This document shows, one piece after another, positions 1-7,177 of a stretch of 38,135 bases of DNA. The DNA is from CAZZCN01 sp964652975. Lineage in GTDB: Bacteria > Bacillota > Clostridia > Saccharofermentanales > UBA5734. Each line of letters begins with the position of its first letter. The stretch's first letter is position 1. The notes below the pieces were generated by a model, which searched no databases, had not been told where the DNA came from, and worked only from the letters and a program-made list of their open reading frames with translations. Where the stretch lies: the NCBI GenBank assembly GCA_964652975.1, contig CAZZCN010000023.1:1-38135 (forward strand). Reading direction: 5' to 3'. Position numbers and translations under genes: made by a program.

Positions 1-355
1 CGCCTTGGTTGTTGGTGGTATACCTCCTCTTGTCACGATGCTTGCTCTTGAACTTCGGGAATCCTGATAAAGGATTCTGACGGAAGTTCTTGAATGCGTT
101 CTTAACATTAAGTTGAGCATTTGAAAGGGCAAGACTGTCAACTTCCTTAAGATACACTAAATCTTCTTTGAAACTGGCGGGAGTCTTGGGTTTTTGCCTT
201 TCGAATATCCCTGAGCCAAGTTTTGACCGCTCATATAACTTGATACTGTCCTCCAAAATAAGGTTATACACTTTCCTTACACATCCAAACGTCCTGTTAA
301 TTAGAAGAGCCTGTTTATTGTTGGGGTATATGCGGTACTTGTAAGCGATGTTCAT
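1..355 (-). mobile_element. tnpB: TnpB/OrfB transposon-encoded RNA-guided nuclease, N-terminal part (cut by window edge)
   Basis: The minus strand is open from an ATG at 355 to the window edge (118 codons). It begins MNIAYKYRIYPNNKQ and continues with INRTFGCVRKVYN, the typical N-terminal helix-turn-helix region of IS200/IS605 OrfB (TnpB); a basic FPKFKSKHRDKRRY stretch follows. The start is preceded by an AAGGAGAG ribosome site about 8 nt upstream. The RuvC catalytic residues, zinc finger and downstream guide RNA region would lie left of the window, so activity cannot be judged. No tnpA is seen upstream. TnpB proteins of this family are RNA-guided DNA nucleases that help the element persist. 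Upstream lies an unusually long leader with a conserved promoter and a strongly folded segment, described separately. Confidence 0.88.
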
Positions 356-473
356 AGGTAGGTCTCTCCTTGTAGTAAAACATTTAGCATGAGTAATTCA
401 AAAATTGCATTTATGCGGGGAAGGATTATGGAAGAATCAAAGATGGGCATGGGGAGATAATGGTCAGGATATG

Positions 474-588
474 CGACAAGGGTCCGCTTGGATGCCTTGC
501 ATCCAATTGCAATATTTCGTATAACCAATAGAAAACTCTTAATATTGCAATAATGAAATCTTTGATTTCATAAGCGGACCTTGGGTCG
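474..588. other. Four-way-junction (cloverleaf-like) inverted-repeat structure in the tnpB leader
   Basis: Nested perfect inverted repeats are visible. The closing stem is GGTCCGCTT (481-489) with AAGCGGACC (572-580), extended by CGAC (474-477) with GTCG (585-588). Inside are three hairpins: TGGATGC/GCATCCA (489-505), TTGCAATATT/AATATTGCAA (507-516 with 541-550) and ATGAAATC/GATTTCAT (553-571). It sits between the repeat-borne promoter (736-764) and the tnpB start (355), so it would be in the 5' leader of a tnpB transcript. It could be a structured RNA, a transposon-end ssDNA structure or a regulatory leader. The arrangement is read directly; the function is unknown. Confidence 0.6.
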
Positions 589-638
589 TTTTCCTGCCTG
601 CCAAACATTTTTTTCAATGATTTTCTATTGATGTTTTG

Positions 639-1019
639 CAATTATTTTTCGTCGGACAATTTTCAGTTTCATAATTGTTTGTTTTTGTCGTATATGCAAT
701 AATTTCAAGCATTACAGGTCTTTGTTAATACTGTAATTATACCAAAATTCTTGCGAAATTTCAACCTAATCTTACGCTTAATTCTGTGATTTCGGAATGT
801 TTACACATGCTTAATATTTTGTTCGCTTTCGCTATAGATTTAGTTTTTATTGACGTGTAACAAAGTTTCTCCTTATAGTTTATTGTAGTGTAGCAATTCA
901 CCAGAAAATGTCTTATAATTTTCAAGGTACGGGTAGCAATTCATCTCCCACCTAATCTTCTCGCTATCGCGAGCAAGGTAGATTGGAGGAAGGAGACTTC
1001 TTGCTACAAGAGGTTAAAC
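639..1019 (-). repeat. Dispersed inverted repeat, copy A (promoter-bearing)
   Basis: Segments 639-about 834 and about 960-1019 match, on the opposite strand, the block at 12809-13050. Shared blocks include TTACACATGCTTAATATTTT, ATTGCATATACGAC (on the minus strand) and CTTGCTACAAGAGGTTAAA. Relative to copy B, copy A carries about 125 extra bases (about 835-959) that contain an 11-base direct repeat GTAGCAATTCA (890-900 and 933-943). A TCGC/GCGA palindrome marks the join. No convincing protein is encoded. Together with the structured leader, this accounts for most of the 859-bp stretch without a gene between tnpB and 1215; I see nothing further in 1020-1214. Confidence 0.75.
736..764 (-). promoter_or_regulatory. 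Sigma-A-type promoter in repeat copy A, firing toward tnpB
   Basis: On the minus strand TTGAAA (764-759) and TATAAT (741-736) are separated by exactly 17 bp. The same hexamers and spacing are kept in copy B (12925-12953) although the surrounding sequence has diverged. Transcription would start near 729 and run through the folded segment into tnpB, giving a leader of about 370 nt. Confidence 0.65.
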
Positions 1020-1214
1020 AAAGACTTATTATCTGCATGCTGGCACAAGCCAGGGGATGAGTTTTTGCTATTGCGAGAGTAGGTCGGTTTTTACAACAAA
1101 TCGTATTTTCTTTATAGATAATTTTGTTTTGAAAGTGTAAAATAAAATTCAAAGCTATAGAATAAGAAGATAATAAGGAAAAATAGGTGTTAAATAAATT
1201 TTGCAAGAGGTATT

Positions 1215-1706
1215 ATGGGTAAGGAAAAAATAGAAAAGACAAACGCTCTTAGAATACTTGACTCAAATACGATTATGTATCAAACACATGCATACGATGC
1301 TCCGGATGGTTTTTTAGATGGTGTATCGGTTGCTGCAATCATTGGAATAGATAAGACTTTTGTATATAAAACTCTTGTTTTGCAAGGCGTATCCAAAAAT
1401 TATTATGTCTGTGTAATCCCTGTTGCAAAAGAGCTGGATTTGAAGCTTGCTGCAAAACATTTTGGAGAGAAAAGACTAGACATGATACCTGTAAAGGATA
1501 TTACTGTGGTAACAGGTTACATCAAAGGAGGCTGCTCACCTGTTGGAATGAAAAAATTATTTAAAACGGCCATTTCAAGAGACGCACAAACCATTGATAA
1601 AATCACAGTAAGCGCAGGAAGAGTTGGTCTTCAGATGACCTTGAATGTTTCTGATTTAATCAAAGTAACAAGAGCAGAATTTGCAGACATGACATACAGC
1701 CAGTAA
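1215..1706 (+). CDS. ybaK: YbaK/EbsC-family Cys-tRNA(Pro) deacylase
   Basis: This 163-residue protein has the length and layout of the YbaK/EbsC family, cytosolic trans-editing enzymes that hydrolyse Cys-tRNA(Pro) and related misacylated tRNAs. Visible hallmarks are the FVYKTLV strand with the conserved lysine at residue 52, the glycine-rich GGCSPVGMKK loop at 105-114, and a C-terminal SAGRVGLQMTLNVSDL block. The ATG at 1215 has AGAGG just upstream. It stands alone between the repeat copy A region and a truncated DUF3791 copy, and looks like a housekeeping gene at the edge of the island. I see no clear terminator after it. Confidence 0.9.
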   Translation: MGKEKIEKTNALRILDSNTIMYQTHAYDAPDGFLDGVSVAAIIGIDKTFVYKTLVLQGVSKNYYVCVIPVAKELDLKLAAKHFGEKRLDMIPVKDITVVTGYIKGGCSPVGMKKLFKTAISRDAQTIDKITVSAGRVGLQMTLNVSDLIKVTRAEFADMTYSQ

Positions 1707-1804
1707 GTTGAGGTCATTATCTGCATATTCCAGACAACAAAAAACGGTAAGGCGCTAAACCCTTTTTACAGAATGAACTTGAATAGGCCGAAAAAATAAC
1801 AGGA

Positions 1805-1987
1805 GAAACATATAAAAACGAAAAAGGTTTAAATGGCAGACAAGTGATCGACTTACTCAAAAAATATGATATATTAAACTATATCATGAGCTGTTATGGA
1901 GCGTTGCATACCACCGGTGACAGATATATTGTTGAGGATATCGACCTTTTTATTAAGGCAAGACTTTCAATGACGGCGAGTAAATAA
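1805..1987 (+). pseudogene. 5'-truncated copy of the DUF3791-like gene
   Basis: The frame encodes ETYKNEKGLNGRQVIDLLKK and continues to MTASK and a stop. It is nearly identical to residues 6-65 of the intact small protein at 6980-7177. No start codon or ribosome site remains: upstream the frame opens after a TAG with no ATG. Downstream (about 2009-2116) another open stretch reads VGIEDSIKGSLEKFILLFE before a stop; it looks like a coding remnant that I cannot assign. Confidence 0.8.
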
Positions 1988-2008
1988 AGTGAAATCAGGT
2001 AGTATCTG
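1805..2008 (+). repeat. 204-bp direct repeat, left copy
   Basis: It aligns without gaps to 6995-7198 with 8 mismatches. The match begins abruptly at GAAACATATAAAA inside the DUF3791-like frame and ends at AGTATCTG, 21 bp past the stop codon. The two copies bracket about 5 kb of antitoxin, phosphoesterase and kinase-cassette genes. Confidence 0.92.
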
Positions 2009-2125
2009 TGTGAATGTGTCGGCATTGAAGACAGCATTAAAGGTTCCTTAGAGAAATTCATTCTGTTGTTTGAAACTGGTCTTTTCACGAAACATTTCAT
2101 TAGAAAAAATGTCAAGTAAAAGTGA

Positions 2126-2157
2126 ATTATACTTGACATATATAACTCAAGTATAAT
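2126..2157. promoter_or_regulatory. Perfect 11-bp inverted repeat upstream of the AbiEi-like gene (probable operator)
   Basis: ATTATACTTGA (2126-2136) and TCAAGTATAAT (2147-2157) are exact reverse complements around a 10-bp spacer. A further half-site TCAAGTA lies at 2112-2118. The element ends 29 bp before the ATG at 2187 and overlaps a TATAAT. AbiEi-type antitoxins are known to repress their own promoters by binding inverted repeats, so autoregulation is the likeliest role; this is inferred. Confidence 0.6.
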
Positions 2158-2186
2158 AAAATGGAACAGAAAGGAGGCGAGTTTGT

Positions 2187-2876
2187 ATGAATTACAATAG
2201 TGAAGTTATAAAACAAATAAACCTGTTTGAACCGAGTCAAATAATTGTTTCAAGAAAATTATATAAAGAGAAGTTGCTTTCAGTCCCTGAACTGACTTTT
2301 TTTAAAGTACTTGAACGAATGGTAAAAGACAATAAGCTAACTCGTATTTCGAAGGGAATATACTGCAGACCTAAGGAGTCCCGCTTTGGTATTATTAAGT
2401 CGAGTGATAAGGAAATTATTCAGTATTACACCGGCGAAAACAATGAATCCGGAATGGTTATTGGATATAACCTTTACAATAAATACGGGATTTCAACTCA
2501 GGTTTCCAAGCGAAAAGAATTGTATTCAAATTTAACGTCTGAAAACAAAAAAGTAGTTCAGAATGTTTTAATAAATCACGCTAATATTGAATTTTCTCCT
2601 TCCGTTATAAAGACAATTGAGGCATTTGAAATATTGCAGAATTACGATGAAATCGAAGATCTTGATAATGCAAAGCTGAAGGTATATTTAGAGAAGTATG
2701 CTAATAATTATAACGATACCGCAGCAAATCAAGTATTAATGAAAATGCACTATATGAAGAGAACGATCGCCTTTTTAGAGAAGATCCTAGAATATTATTC
2801 GGTAGAAAATTCATTGCATCATTACCTTTCGAAAACGTCAGTTTACAAAATGCCAACAATGCAAGAAATTTGTTAG
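2187..2876 (+). CDS. AbiEi-like (DUF6088-type) antitoxin/transcriptional regulator
   Basis: This 229-residue protein has an N-terminal winged helix (about 25-62, including VLERMVKDNKLTRISKGIYC) followed by a region with GMVIGYNLYNKYGISTQVS and a helical C-terminus. That is the arrangement of DUF6088/AbiEi antitoxins of type IV toxin-antitoxin systems, where the antitoxin counters a nucleotidyltransferase toxin (AbiEii) without binding it and represses its own operon. An AAAGGAGGCGAG ribosome site precedes the ATG. No AbiEii-like gene follows: 2877-3073 holds only short open stretches. The gene is therefore an orphan, or its partner was lost. A separate nucleotidyltransferase fragment exists at 14220-14475 but is too far away to be its partner. 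Confidence 0.68.
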   Translation: MNYNSEVIKQINLFEPSQIIVSRKLYKEKLLSVPELTFFKVLERMVKDNKLTRISKGIYCRPKESRFGIIKSSDKEIIQYYTGENNESGMVIGYNLYNKYGISTQVSKRKELYSNLTSENKKVVQNVLINHANIEFSPSVIKTIEAFEILQNYDEIEDLDNAKLKVYLEKYANNYNDTAANQVLMKMHYMKRTIAFLEKILEYYSVENSLHHYLSKTSVYKMPTMQEIC

Positions 2877-3073
2877 TACAAGGCAGTATAGCAGGAAATG
2901 ATATTCAATCATTTTCTAAAACTCAATATAACTTAAAAATTGCAATATAACATCAATAAGGATATAAAGGAAAAAAAGAGTTAAAACGATGTCTTATGGA
3001 GTTTATAGAGAAAATAAGCGCGAGTCCAGATGATGTCATTTGAAAATTCAATCATAGGGGAGAAAAAACAAAA

Positions 3074-3766
3074 ATGATATATATAACAGGCGATACACAC
3101 GGTGAATTTAGCCGCTTTACGGATTTTTGCCAAAGATTCGAGACCACGAAAAATGATATTATGATAATTCTCGGTGATGCCGGCATAAATTATTATGGTA
3201 AAAGAAAAGATAAGCTAGTGAAAGAGCATCTCCAAGCGCTACCGCTTACATTTTTCTGCATTCACGGTAATCACGAGATTCGTCCAACTACCATTCCGAC
3301 CTACGAAAACCAGTTATGGAATAGCGGCTTTGTTTATTATGAGCCGGAATATAATAATCTCCTGTTTGCAAAGGATGGTGAAGTATATGATTTGGATGGT
3401 TATAAAAGTCTTGTTTTAGGCGGAGCTTATAGTGTTGACAAGTTTTATCGACTACAGAAAGGATACGGGTGGTGGGAGGATGAGCAACCATCGGATGAGA
3501 TAAAACTAGACATAGAAAGTAAGCTTGAAGGAATTGACGGTATCGATGTAGTTCTATCACATACATGTCCATACAAATATATACCACGAGAGGTCTTCCT
3601 GGCCTGCGTAGACCAGTCAACGGTTGATAGCACCACCGAAGTATGGCTTGACACCATTGAAGAAAGCCTGAACTACCGTAAATGGTATTGTGGTCATTAC
3701 CACACCGACAAAAAGATTGATAATCTTCAATTTATGTTCAAAAATATTGATGAATTCTATTCGTAG
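3074..3766 (+). CDS. Calcineurin-like metallophosphoesterase
   Basis: The 230-residue protein carries the complete metallophosphoesterase motif set in order: GDTHG (residues 6-10, metal ligands Asp7 and His9), GDAG (34-37, Asp35), GNHE (65-68), SHT (162-164) and GHYH (207-210). It should be a cytosolic two-metal phosphoesterase; no signal peptide or membrane segment is present. The substrate cannot be told from sequence. A GGGGAG ribosome site lies about 11 nt before the ATG. Stand-alone members of this type are common in accessory regions next to toxin-antitoxin genes, which matches the surroundings. Confidence 0.9.
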   Translation: MIYITGDTHGEFSRFTDFCQRFETTKNDIMIILGDAGINYYGKRKDKLVKEHLQALPLTFFCIHGNHEIRPTTIPTYENQLWNSGFVYYEPEYNNLLFAKDGEVYDLDGYKSLVLGGAYSVDKFYRLQKGYGWWEDEQPSDEIKLDIESKLEGIDGIDVVLSHTCPYKYIPREVFLACVDQSTVDSTTEVWLDTIEESLNYRKWYCGHYHTDKKIDNLQFMFKNIDEFYS

Positions 3767-3780
3767 AGGAGAGATGAAAT

Positions 3781-3849
3781 ATGAATGAGTCTAAGGTTAT
3801 GAAGGAACTTCGTGAGACAATTGTAATATTTCAGTGCTTTATTTTATGA
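3781..3849 (+). pseudogene. 22-codon ORF, probable truncated gene start
   Basis: GAGGAGAG precedes an ATG whose frame reads MNESKVMKELREIR-like sequence (MNESKVMKELRETIVIFQ) and stops after 22 codons. The first dozen residues resemble the start of small proteins found in clostridial accessory islands, after which the sequence loses that character. It is most simply a gene cut off by a deletion, possibly when the downstream cassette was inserted. A functional peptide cannot be excluded. Confidence 0.35.
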
Positions 3850-3896
3850 TATAATTCAGATGTTAATGCTATTTGTAAAGAAAGTGAGAGGCATAT

Positions 3897-4619
3897 ATGG
3901 CTGCAATTGAAATTTTTGACAATTATATTGATATAGGAATACAATCAAGACCGATAACATCAGGTCAGGAATTTGACATGGTGCAGGAATTCATTGATTA
4001 TCGCAAAGAAACCTTTGAAGAAAGCTCAACAAAGCAGCTTGCTGTTTTTCTCGAAACAAAAATCAATGGATCTTATCCGGATATTATTTTTGCCGAATAT
4101 GATCCAGCAATGTATGAATCATGGGGCAAAACGCGTAATACCTTAAGTATAAATGATATGAAAATTCTTCACTATATTTTTGTGAACAGGAAAGTCACAT
4201 CACAACAAATAGTATCTGATTTATCGGTGAAATATAAGGACTTATTGTTTTCTATTGAGAGATTGTATGATTCAGAACTTATAGATAGAGTTGGCCAGGC
4301 GTGGGTGAGATTAGAGAAAAATATATTTGGTATAAGCAAAATCGAAGCAGTAGAAGCAAAAATCAATAAGTGGGACCAAGTAATGCAACAGGCAATTGTT
4401 AATAAATCTTTTGCATCAGAAAGTTCCATTCTTTCCAAGAGGAAAGGAAATCCGAACGATAATGTCTTTAATAGAATGTGTTCATTTGGCTTAGGGATAT
4501 ATCTATACGATGACAATAATTTTTCAAAAGTTGCGTCTGCAGAGAAAACCAAATTGCCTAATGATTACAATTCGATATTTATTAATGAGTGTATCGGGCG
4601 GGTATTAAACCACATTTAA
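3897..4619 (+). CDS. Possible PD-(D/E)XK nuclease-like protein with inserted winged helix
   Basis: First gene of a tight operon; 240 residues, no signal peptide. It has YPDIIFAEYDP at 60-70, a helix-turn-helix-like segment (about 84-140, SINDMKILHYIFVNRKVTSQ onward), then KIEAVEAKINKW at 148-159 and GLGIYLYDD at 198-206. The Asp62 ... Glu153-x-Lys155 spacing with flanking beta strands suggests a restriction-endonuclease-like core with a DNA-binding winged helix inserted in it. This is pattern reading, not a confirmed family match. The ATG at 3897 has GAGAGG close by; a TATAAT lies at 3850-3855. The kinase gene starts 10 bp downstream, so the products probably act together, with this one a plausible effector or DNA sensor. 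Confidence 0.5.
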   Translation: MAAIEIFDNYIDIGIQSRPITSGQEFDMVQEFIDYRKETFEESSTKQLAVFLETKINGSYPDIIFAEYDPAMYESWGKTRNTLSINDMKILHYIFVNRKVTSQQIVSDLSVKYKDLLFSIERLYDSELIDRVGQAWVRLEKNIFGISKIEAVEAKINKWDQVMQQAIVNKSFASESSILSKRKGNPNDNVFNRMCSFGLGIYLYDDNNFSKVASAEKTKLPNDYNSIFINECIGRVLNHI

Positions 4620-4629
4620 AGGAGCAACT

Positions 4630-5469
4630 ATGATAGTTGATGATCTAAAAAGTAAAATCAAGGGAATGGAAGTTATTAAAGCATATCCGCCCTCTGGACA
4701 AAAGCAGGTTTATTTAGTGAATACAGATGATTACAATACAGTCATCTTAAAAATCATCAAAAATATGGACGAACGCATAGAGCGTGAAATCGATGTCGTC
4801 AATAGTAATAATATCACAGGTGTTCCTAAAATTTTATTATTTGATAATATCGACATAAATGCCGAAAAATATTATTATCTCATAGAAGAATTTATTGATG
4901 GTGAAACGTTAAAGTCTGTTTTATCAAAAGGTGCCTTACCGGTTAAAGAGTCTTTGAAATTGCTCGAAGAATTAATACAGGTTGTTGTTGAATTAGAAAA
5001 AATCAACGTTGTTCACAGAGACATCAAGCCAGAAAATATTATATGCGGTACTGATAAAAAATATCACTTAATAGATTTTGGCATAGCACGCAATTTGAAC
5101 CTTTCTTCGTTGACTTTTACGCAGATGGCAGTTGGTCCACATACTCCGGGATATGGTGCTCCTGAGCTTTTTCAATATAATAAAGCTACTATCAGCAGCA
5201 AAGCGGATTTGTTTTCTGTAGGTGTAGTGGTTTATGAATCACTATTTGGGAAACACCCATTTGTTACTGGAAATGAGATAGATATCAATGAAATTTGGTA
5301 TAGGACAGCTACTGTCGCTGCAAAAAATTATATTATTGAAGGTGATACAGATAGCCAATTAATCGGATTTATCCAAACTTTGATGCAAAAACAGGTTAGC
5401 AAAAGACCGCCAAGTGCAAAAAAAGCTATGGAATGGTATCATGCAGTTCTTGACACATTAACATTATGA
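4630..5469 (+). CDS. Soluble Hanks-type serine/threonine protein kinase
   Basis: The 279-residue protein consists of just the kinase domain. Visible are the ATP-anchoring lysine in VILKIIK (Lys41), the HRDIKPEN catalytic loop (129-136; Asp131, Asn136), the DFG motif (149-151) and GYGAPE (174-179), the equivalent of APE. The glycine loop (AYPPSGQKQVYLV, about 18-30) is degenerate. There is no membrane segment or PASTA domain, unlike the housekeeping PrkC kinases, so it is a cytosolic accessory kinase. An AAGGAG site precedes the ATG. It lies 10 bp after the nuclease-like gene and 17 bp before the TIM-barrel-like gene, so a shared signalling or defence role is likely; this is inferred from context. 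Confidence 0.88.
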   Translation: MIVDDLKSKIKGMEVIKAYPPSGQKQVYLVNTDDYNTVILKIIKNMDERIEREIDVVNSNNITGVPKILLFDNIDINAEKYYYLIEEFIDGETLKSVLSKGALPVKESLKLLEELIQVVVELEKINVVHRDIKPENIICGTDKKYHLIDFGIARNLNLSSLTFTQMAVGPHTPGYGAPELFQYNKATISSKADLFSVGVVVYESLFGKHPFVTGNEIDINEIWYRTATVAAKNYIIEGDTDSQLIGFIQTLMQKQVSKRPPSAKKAMEWYHAVLDTLTL

Positions 5470-5486
5470 TTTAAGGAGGGGACAAA

Positions 5487-6698
5487 TTGCAGTTATATTT
5501 ACAATTTGGACATGGAATGAAAGCATTAACAATTGAATTAGCGAAAAAATGGGGATCAGCAACAGTAATATTGAGCCCCAGGGACATGACTCCGGACCAG
5601 CTTAATTCATGGAGCAAAGAATTTCATAAGAACAATGTATCATGCTTATTTGATCCGCAATGTTATTGTCCTAAAAGCGAACTGAAAAAATTATCCCAAT
5701 ATTCTTATTGGGATTGTAATTTAAATACTAATTTGCAGTCGAATATTACTCATGTAGAAAAGCTAATTAAATCATTAAAGGAATACAACACCATAGCAAA
5801 CACAAAAGCATATATTGTTCCAAATACTTTGCTTCAATACGACAGCGGATGGGAAAAACAATGGGTGTCTCAGTCGAAAAGCCTAATCAATGCAGCAAAA
5901 AAGATAATGAACGACAAATCGCTGTATATGACTTTGTCCTTCCCAAAAGATTTTCTAACACAAAGTGAAGACACTATTGAGCCGTTGATTCAAGAAATAC
6001 TAAGTTGGGATGTAGAAGGATATTATGTCATAGCCGAGGCATTTGAGAAAAAATATCTTGTTGATAATCCGATGTGGCTCTCAAATATACTACAGATATG
6101 CGCTTCATTAAAACTCGCTGACAAAAAAGTAATATTTGGTTATGGCAATCATCAATTATTGCCACTTTCACTGTTAAAGGCTGATGCAATGGCTTCCGGA
6201 ACATGGCTCAATGTAAGAAGTTTTACAAACAGATTTATTGACACAGATGATTTCAAAAGGAAAAGCACATGGGTTTATTATCCCAGCGCATTATCAGAAT
6301 ATAAATTATCCTTCATGGACTGGGCTTTTAATAATGGATATCTAGATACTATGAAATCCGATGATAATAATTATACAAATACGAGTATTGATAAAATTTT
6401 TAAATCCTCCGTACAGCCATCCGCTACAAGCTTTAATGAAACGGATGCATTCAGACATTATCTGATGTGCTTGAAACATCAAGTTGATATTTTATCAAAA
6501 GGAACATATAAAGAAACTTTGGCTATTAATGAAATGATGCTGAATACTGCCGAAAGAGAAATCGAGCGATTAGAAAAAGGCGGTGTTTATGCTCAAGCAC
6601 GTAGTTTCAGAGACGTTATCGATGTAAACAGAGCCGCAATCCTAAAATTAGATAAGAATCGTGGATTTTCTTTAAATATGTCATGGAAAAATATGTAG
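5487..6698 (+). CDS. TIM-barrel-like protein of unknown function, kinase-cassette component
   Basis: A 403-residue protein that I cannot assign. The TTG start follows a strong AAGGAGGGG site. Repeating strand-helix units suggest a (beta/alpha)8 barrel over about 1-290: LYLQFGHGM at the start, TVILSPRD (26-33), CLFDPQCYCP (53-62), YIVPNTLLQYDSGW (109-122), EGYYVIAEAF (177-186), VIFGYGNHQLL (215-225) and KADAMASGTWLNVRSF (231-246). The C-terminal 100 residues are helical. The layout is reminiscent of tRNA-guanine-transglycosylase-like barrels, including the DpdA proteins of 7-deazaguanine DNA modification, but I see no zinc-binding cysteine cluster, so that link is tentative. Conserved polar groups at strand ends suggest an enzyme. 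Confidence 0.55.
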   Translation: MQLYLQFGHGMKALTIELAKKWGSATVILSPRDMTPDQLNSWSKEFHKNNVSCLFDPQCYCPKSELKKLSQYSYWDCNLNTNLQSNITHVEKLIKSLKEYNTIANTKAYIVPNTLLQYDSGWEKQWVSQSKSLINAAKKIMNDKSLYMTLSFPKDFLTQSEDTIEPLIQEILSWDVEGYYVIAEAFEKKYLVDNPMWLSNILQICASLKLADKKVIFGYGNHQLLPLSLLKADAMASGTWLNVRSFTNRFIDTDDFKRKSTWVYYPSALSEYKLSFMDWAFNNGYLDTMKSDDNNYTNTSIDKIFKSSVQPSATSFNETDAFRHYLMCLKHQVDILSKGTYKETLAINEMMLNTAEREIERLEKGGVYAQARSFRDVIDVNRAAILKLDKNRGFSLNMSWKNM

Positions 6699-6716
6699 CT
6701 ATTGAAGGGAAATATT

Positions 6717-6956
6717 ATGAATCAAAAAAAGTTTGAATCTATGCTTATTTTTCTCGTGCCAGAAGTAGTTTCCATTATTGTGGATACCAATAAGATAACC
6801 GAAACAGAAGCAACACAAATGTTTTACAATTCAAAAGTTTATGAATTATTAGAGGATGAAAAAACCAAACTGTGGCATTTTAGTCCACTTACACTATTTA
6901 ATATGTTCGATGAAGAACAGAAAACAGGGGGGATTACTTTCCCCGTGGAGGGATAA
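6717..6956 (+). CDS. Small hypothetical protein of the DUF3791-partner type
   Basis: A 79-residue acidic cytosolic protein starting at the ATG with GAAGGGAAA upstream; an in-frame TTG at 6702 lies inside that site and is unlikely. It contains ITETEATQMFYNSKVYELLE and a C-terminal LWHFSPLTLFNMF. Small proteins of this look are often encoded next to DUF3791 proteins, sometimes with a DUF3990 ADP-ribosyltransferase-like toxin, in Firmicutes accessory islands. No DUF3990 gene is present here. It follows the barrel gene by 18 bp and is probably the fourth gene of the same transcript. The function is unknown. Confidence 0.6.
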   Translation: MNQKKFESMLIFLVPEVVSIIVDTNKITETEATQMFYNSKVYELLEDEKTKLWHFSPLTLFNMFDEEQKTGGITFPVEG

Positions 6957-6979
6957 ACATCAGCAAGGAAGCAAAATTT

Positions 6980-7177
6980 ATGATTTATTGCATTGAAACA
7001 TATAAAAGCGAAAAAGGTTTAAATGGCAGGCAAGTTATCGACTTACTCAAAAAATACGATATATTAAATTATATAATGAGCTGTTATGGAGCGTTACATA
7101 CCACCGGTGGCAGATATATTGTTGAGGATATCGACCTTTTTATTAAGGCAAGACTTTCAATGACGGCGAGTAAATAA
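6980..7177 (+). CDS. DUF3791-like small protein
   Basis: The 65-residue protein contains YCIETYKSEKGLNGRQVID, ALHTTGG and YIVEDIDLFI, the pattern I associate with DUF3791, small proteins often found near toxin-antitoxin genes. The ATG at 6980 has AAGGAAG 10 nt upstream. The homologous frame appears to begin seven codons earlier (ISKEAKF) at an ATC codon at 6959-6961, correctly spaced from GGAGGG (6948-6953). The usual start may have mutated, or ATC may be used. Most of the gene lies inside the right copy of the 204-bp direct repeat. It is probably the last gene of the cassette operon. Confidence 0.68.
   Translation: MIYCIETYKSEKGLNGRQVIDLLKKYDILNYIMSCYGALHTTGGRYIVEDIDLFIKARLSMTASK

Noticed and set aside
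426..641. 71-codon minus-strand frame in the tnpB leader
   Set aside because: It starts at TTG without a ribosome site and runs through the perfect hairpins of the folded element, so the frame is best explained as chance.
2134..2157. TTGACA and TATAAT before the AbiEi-like gene as a standard promoter
   Set aside because: The spacing is only 13 bp; the sequence is better explained by the 11-bp inverted repeat, although the TATAAT may still serve as a -10.
2877..3073. Toxin partner of the AbiEi-like protein
   Set aside because: Only short open stretches with no start and no nucleotidyltransferase motif.
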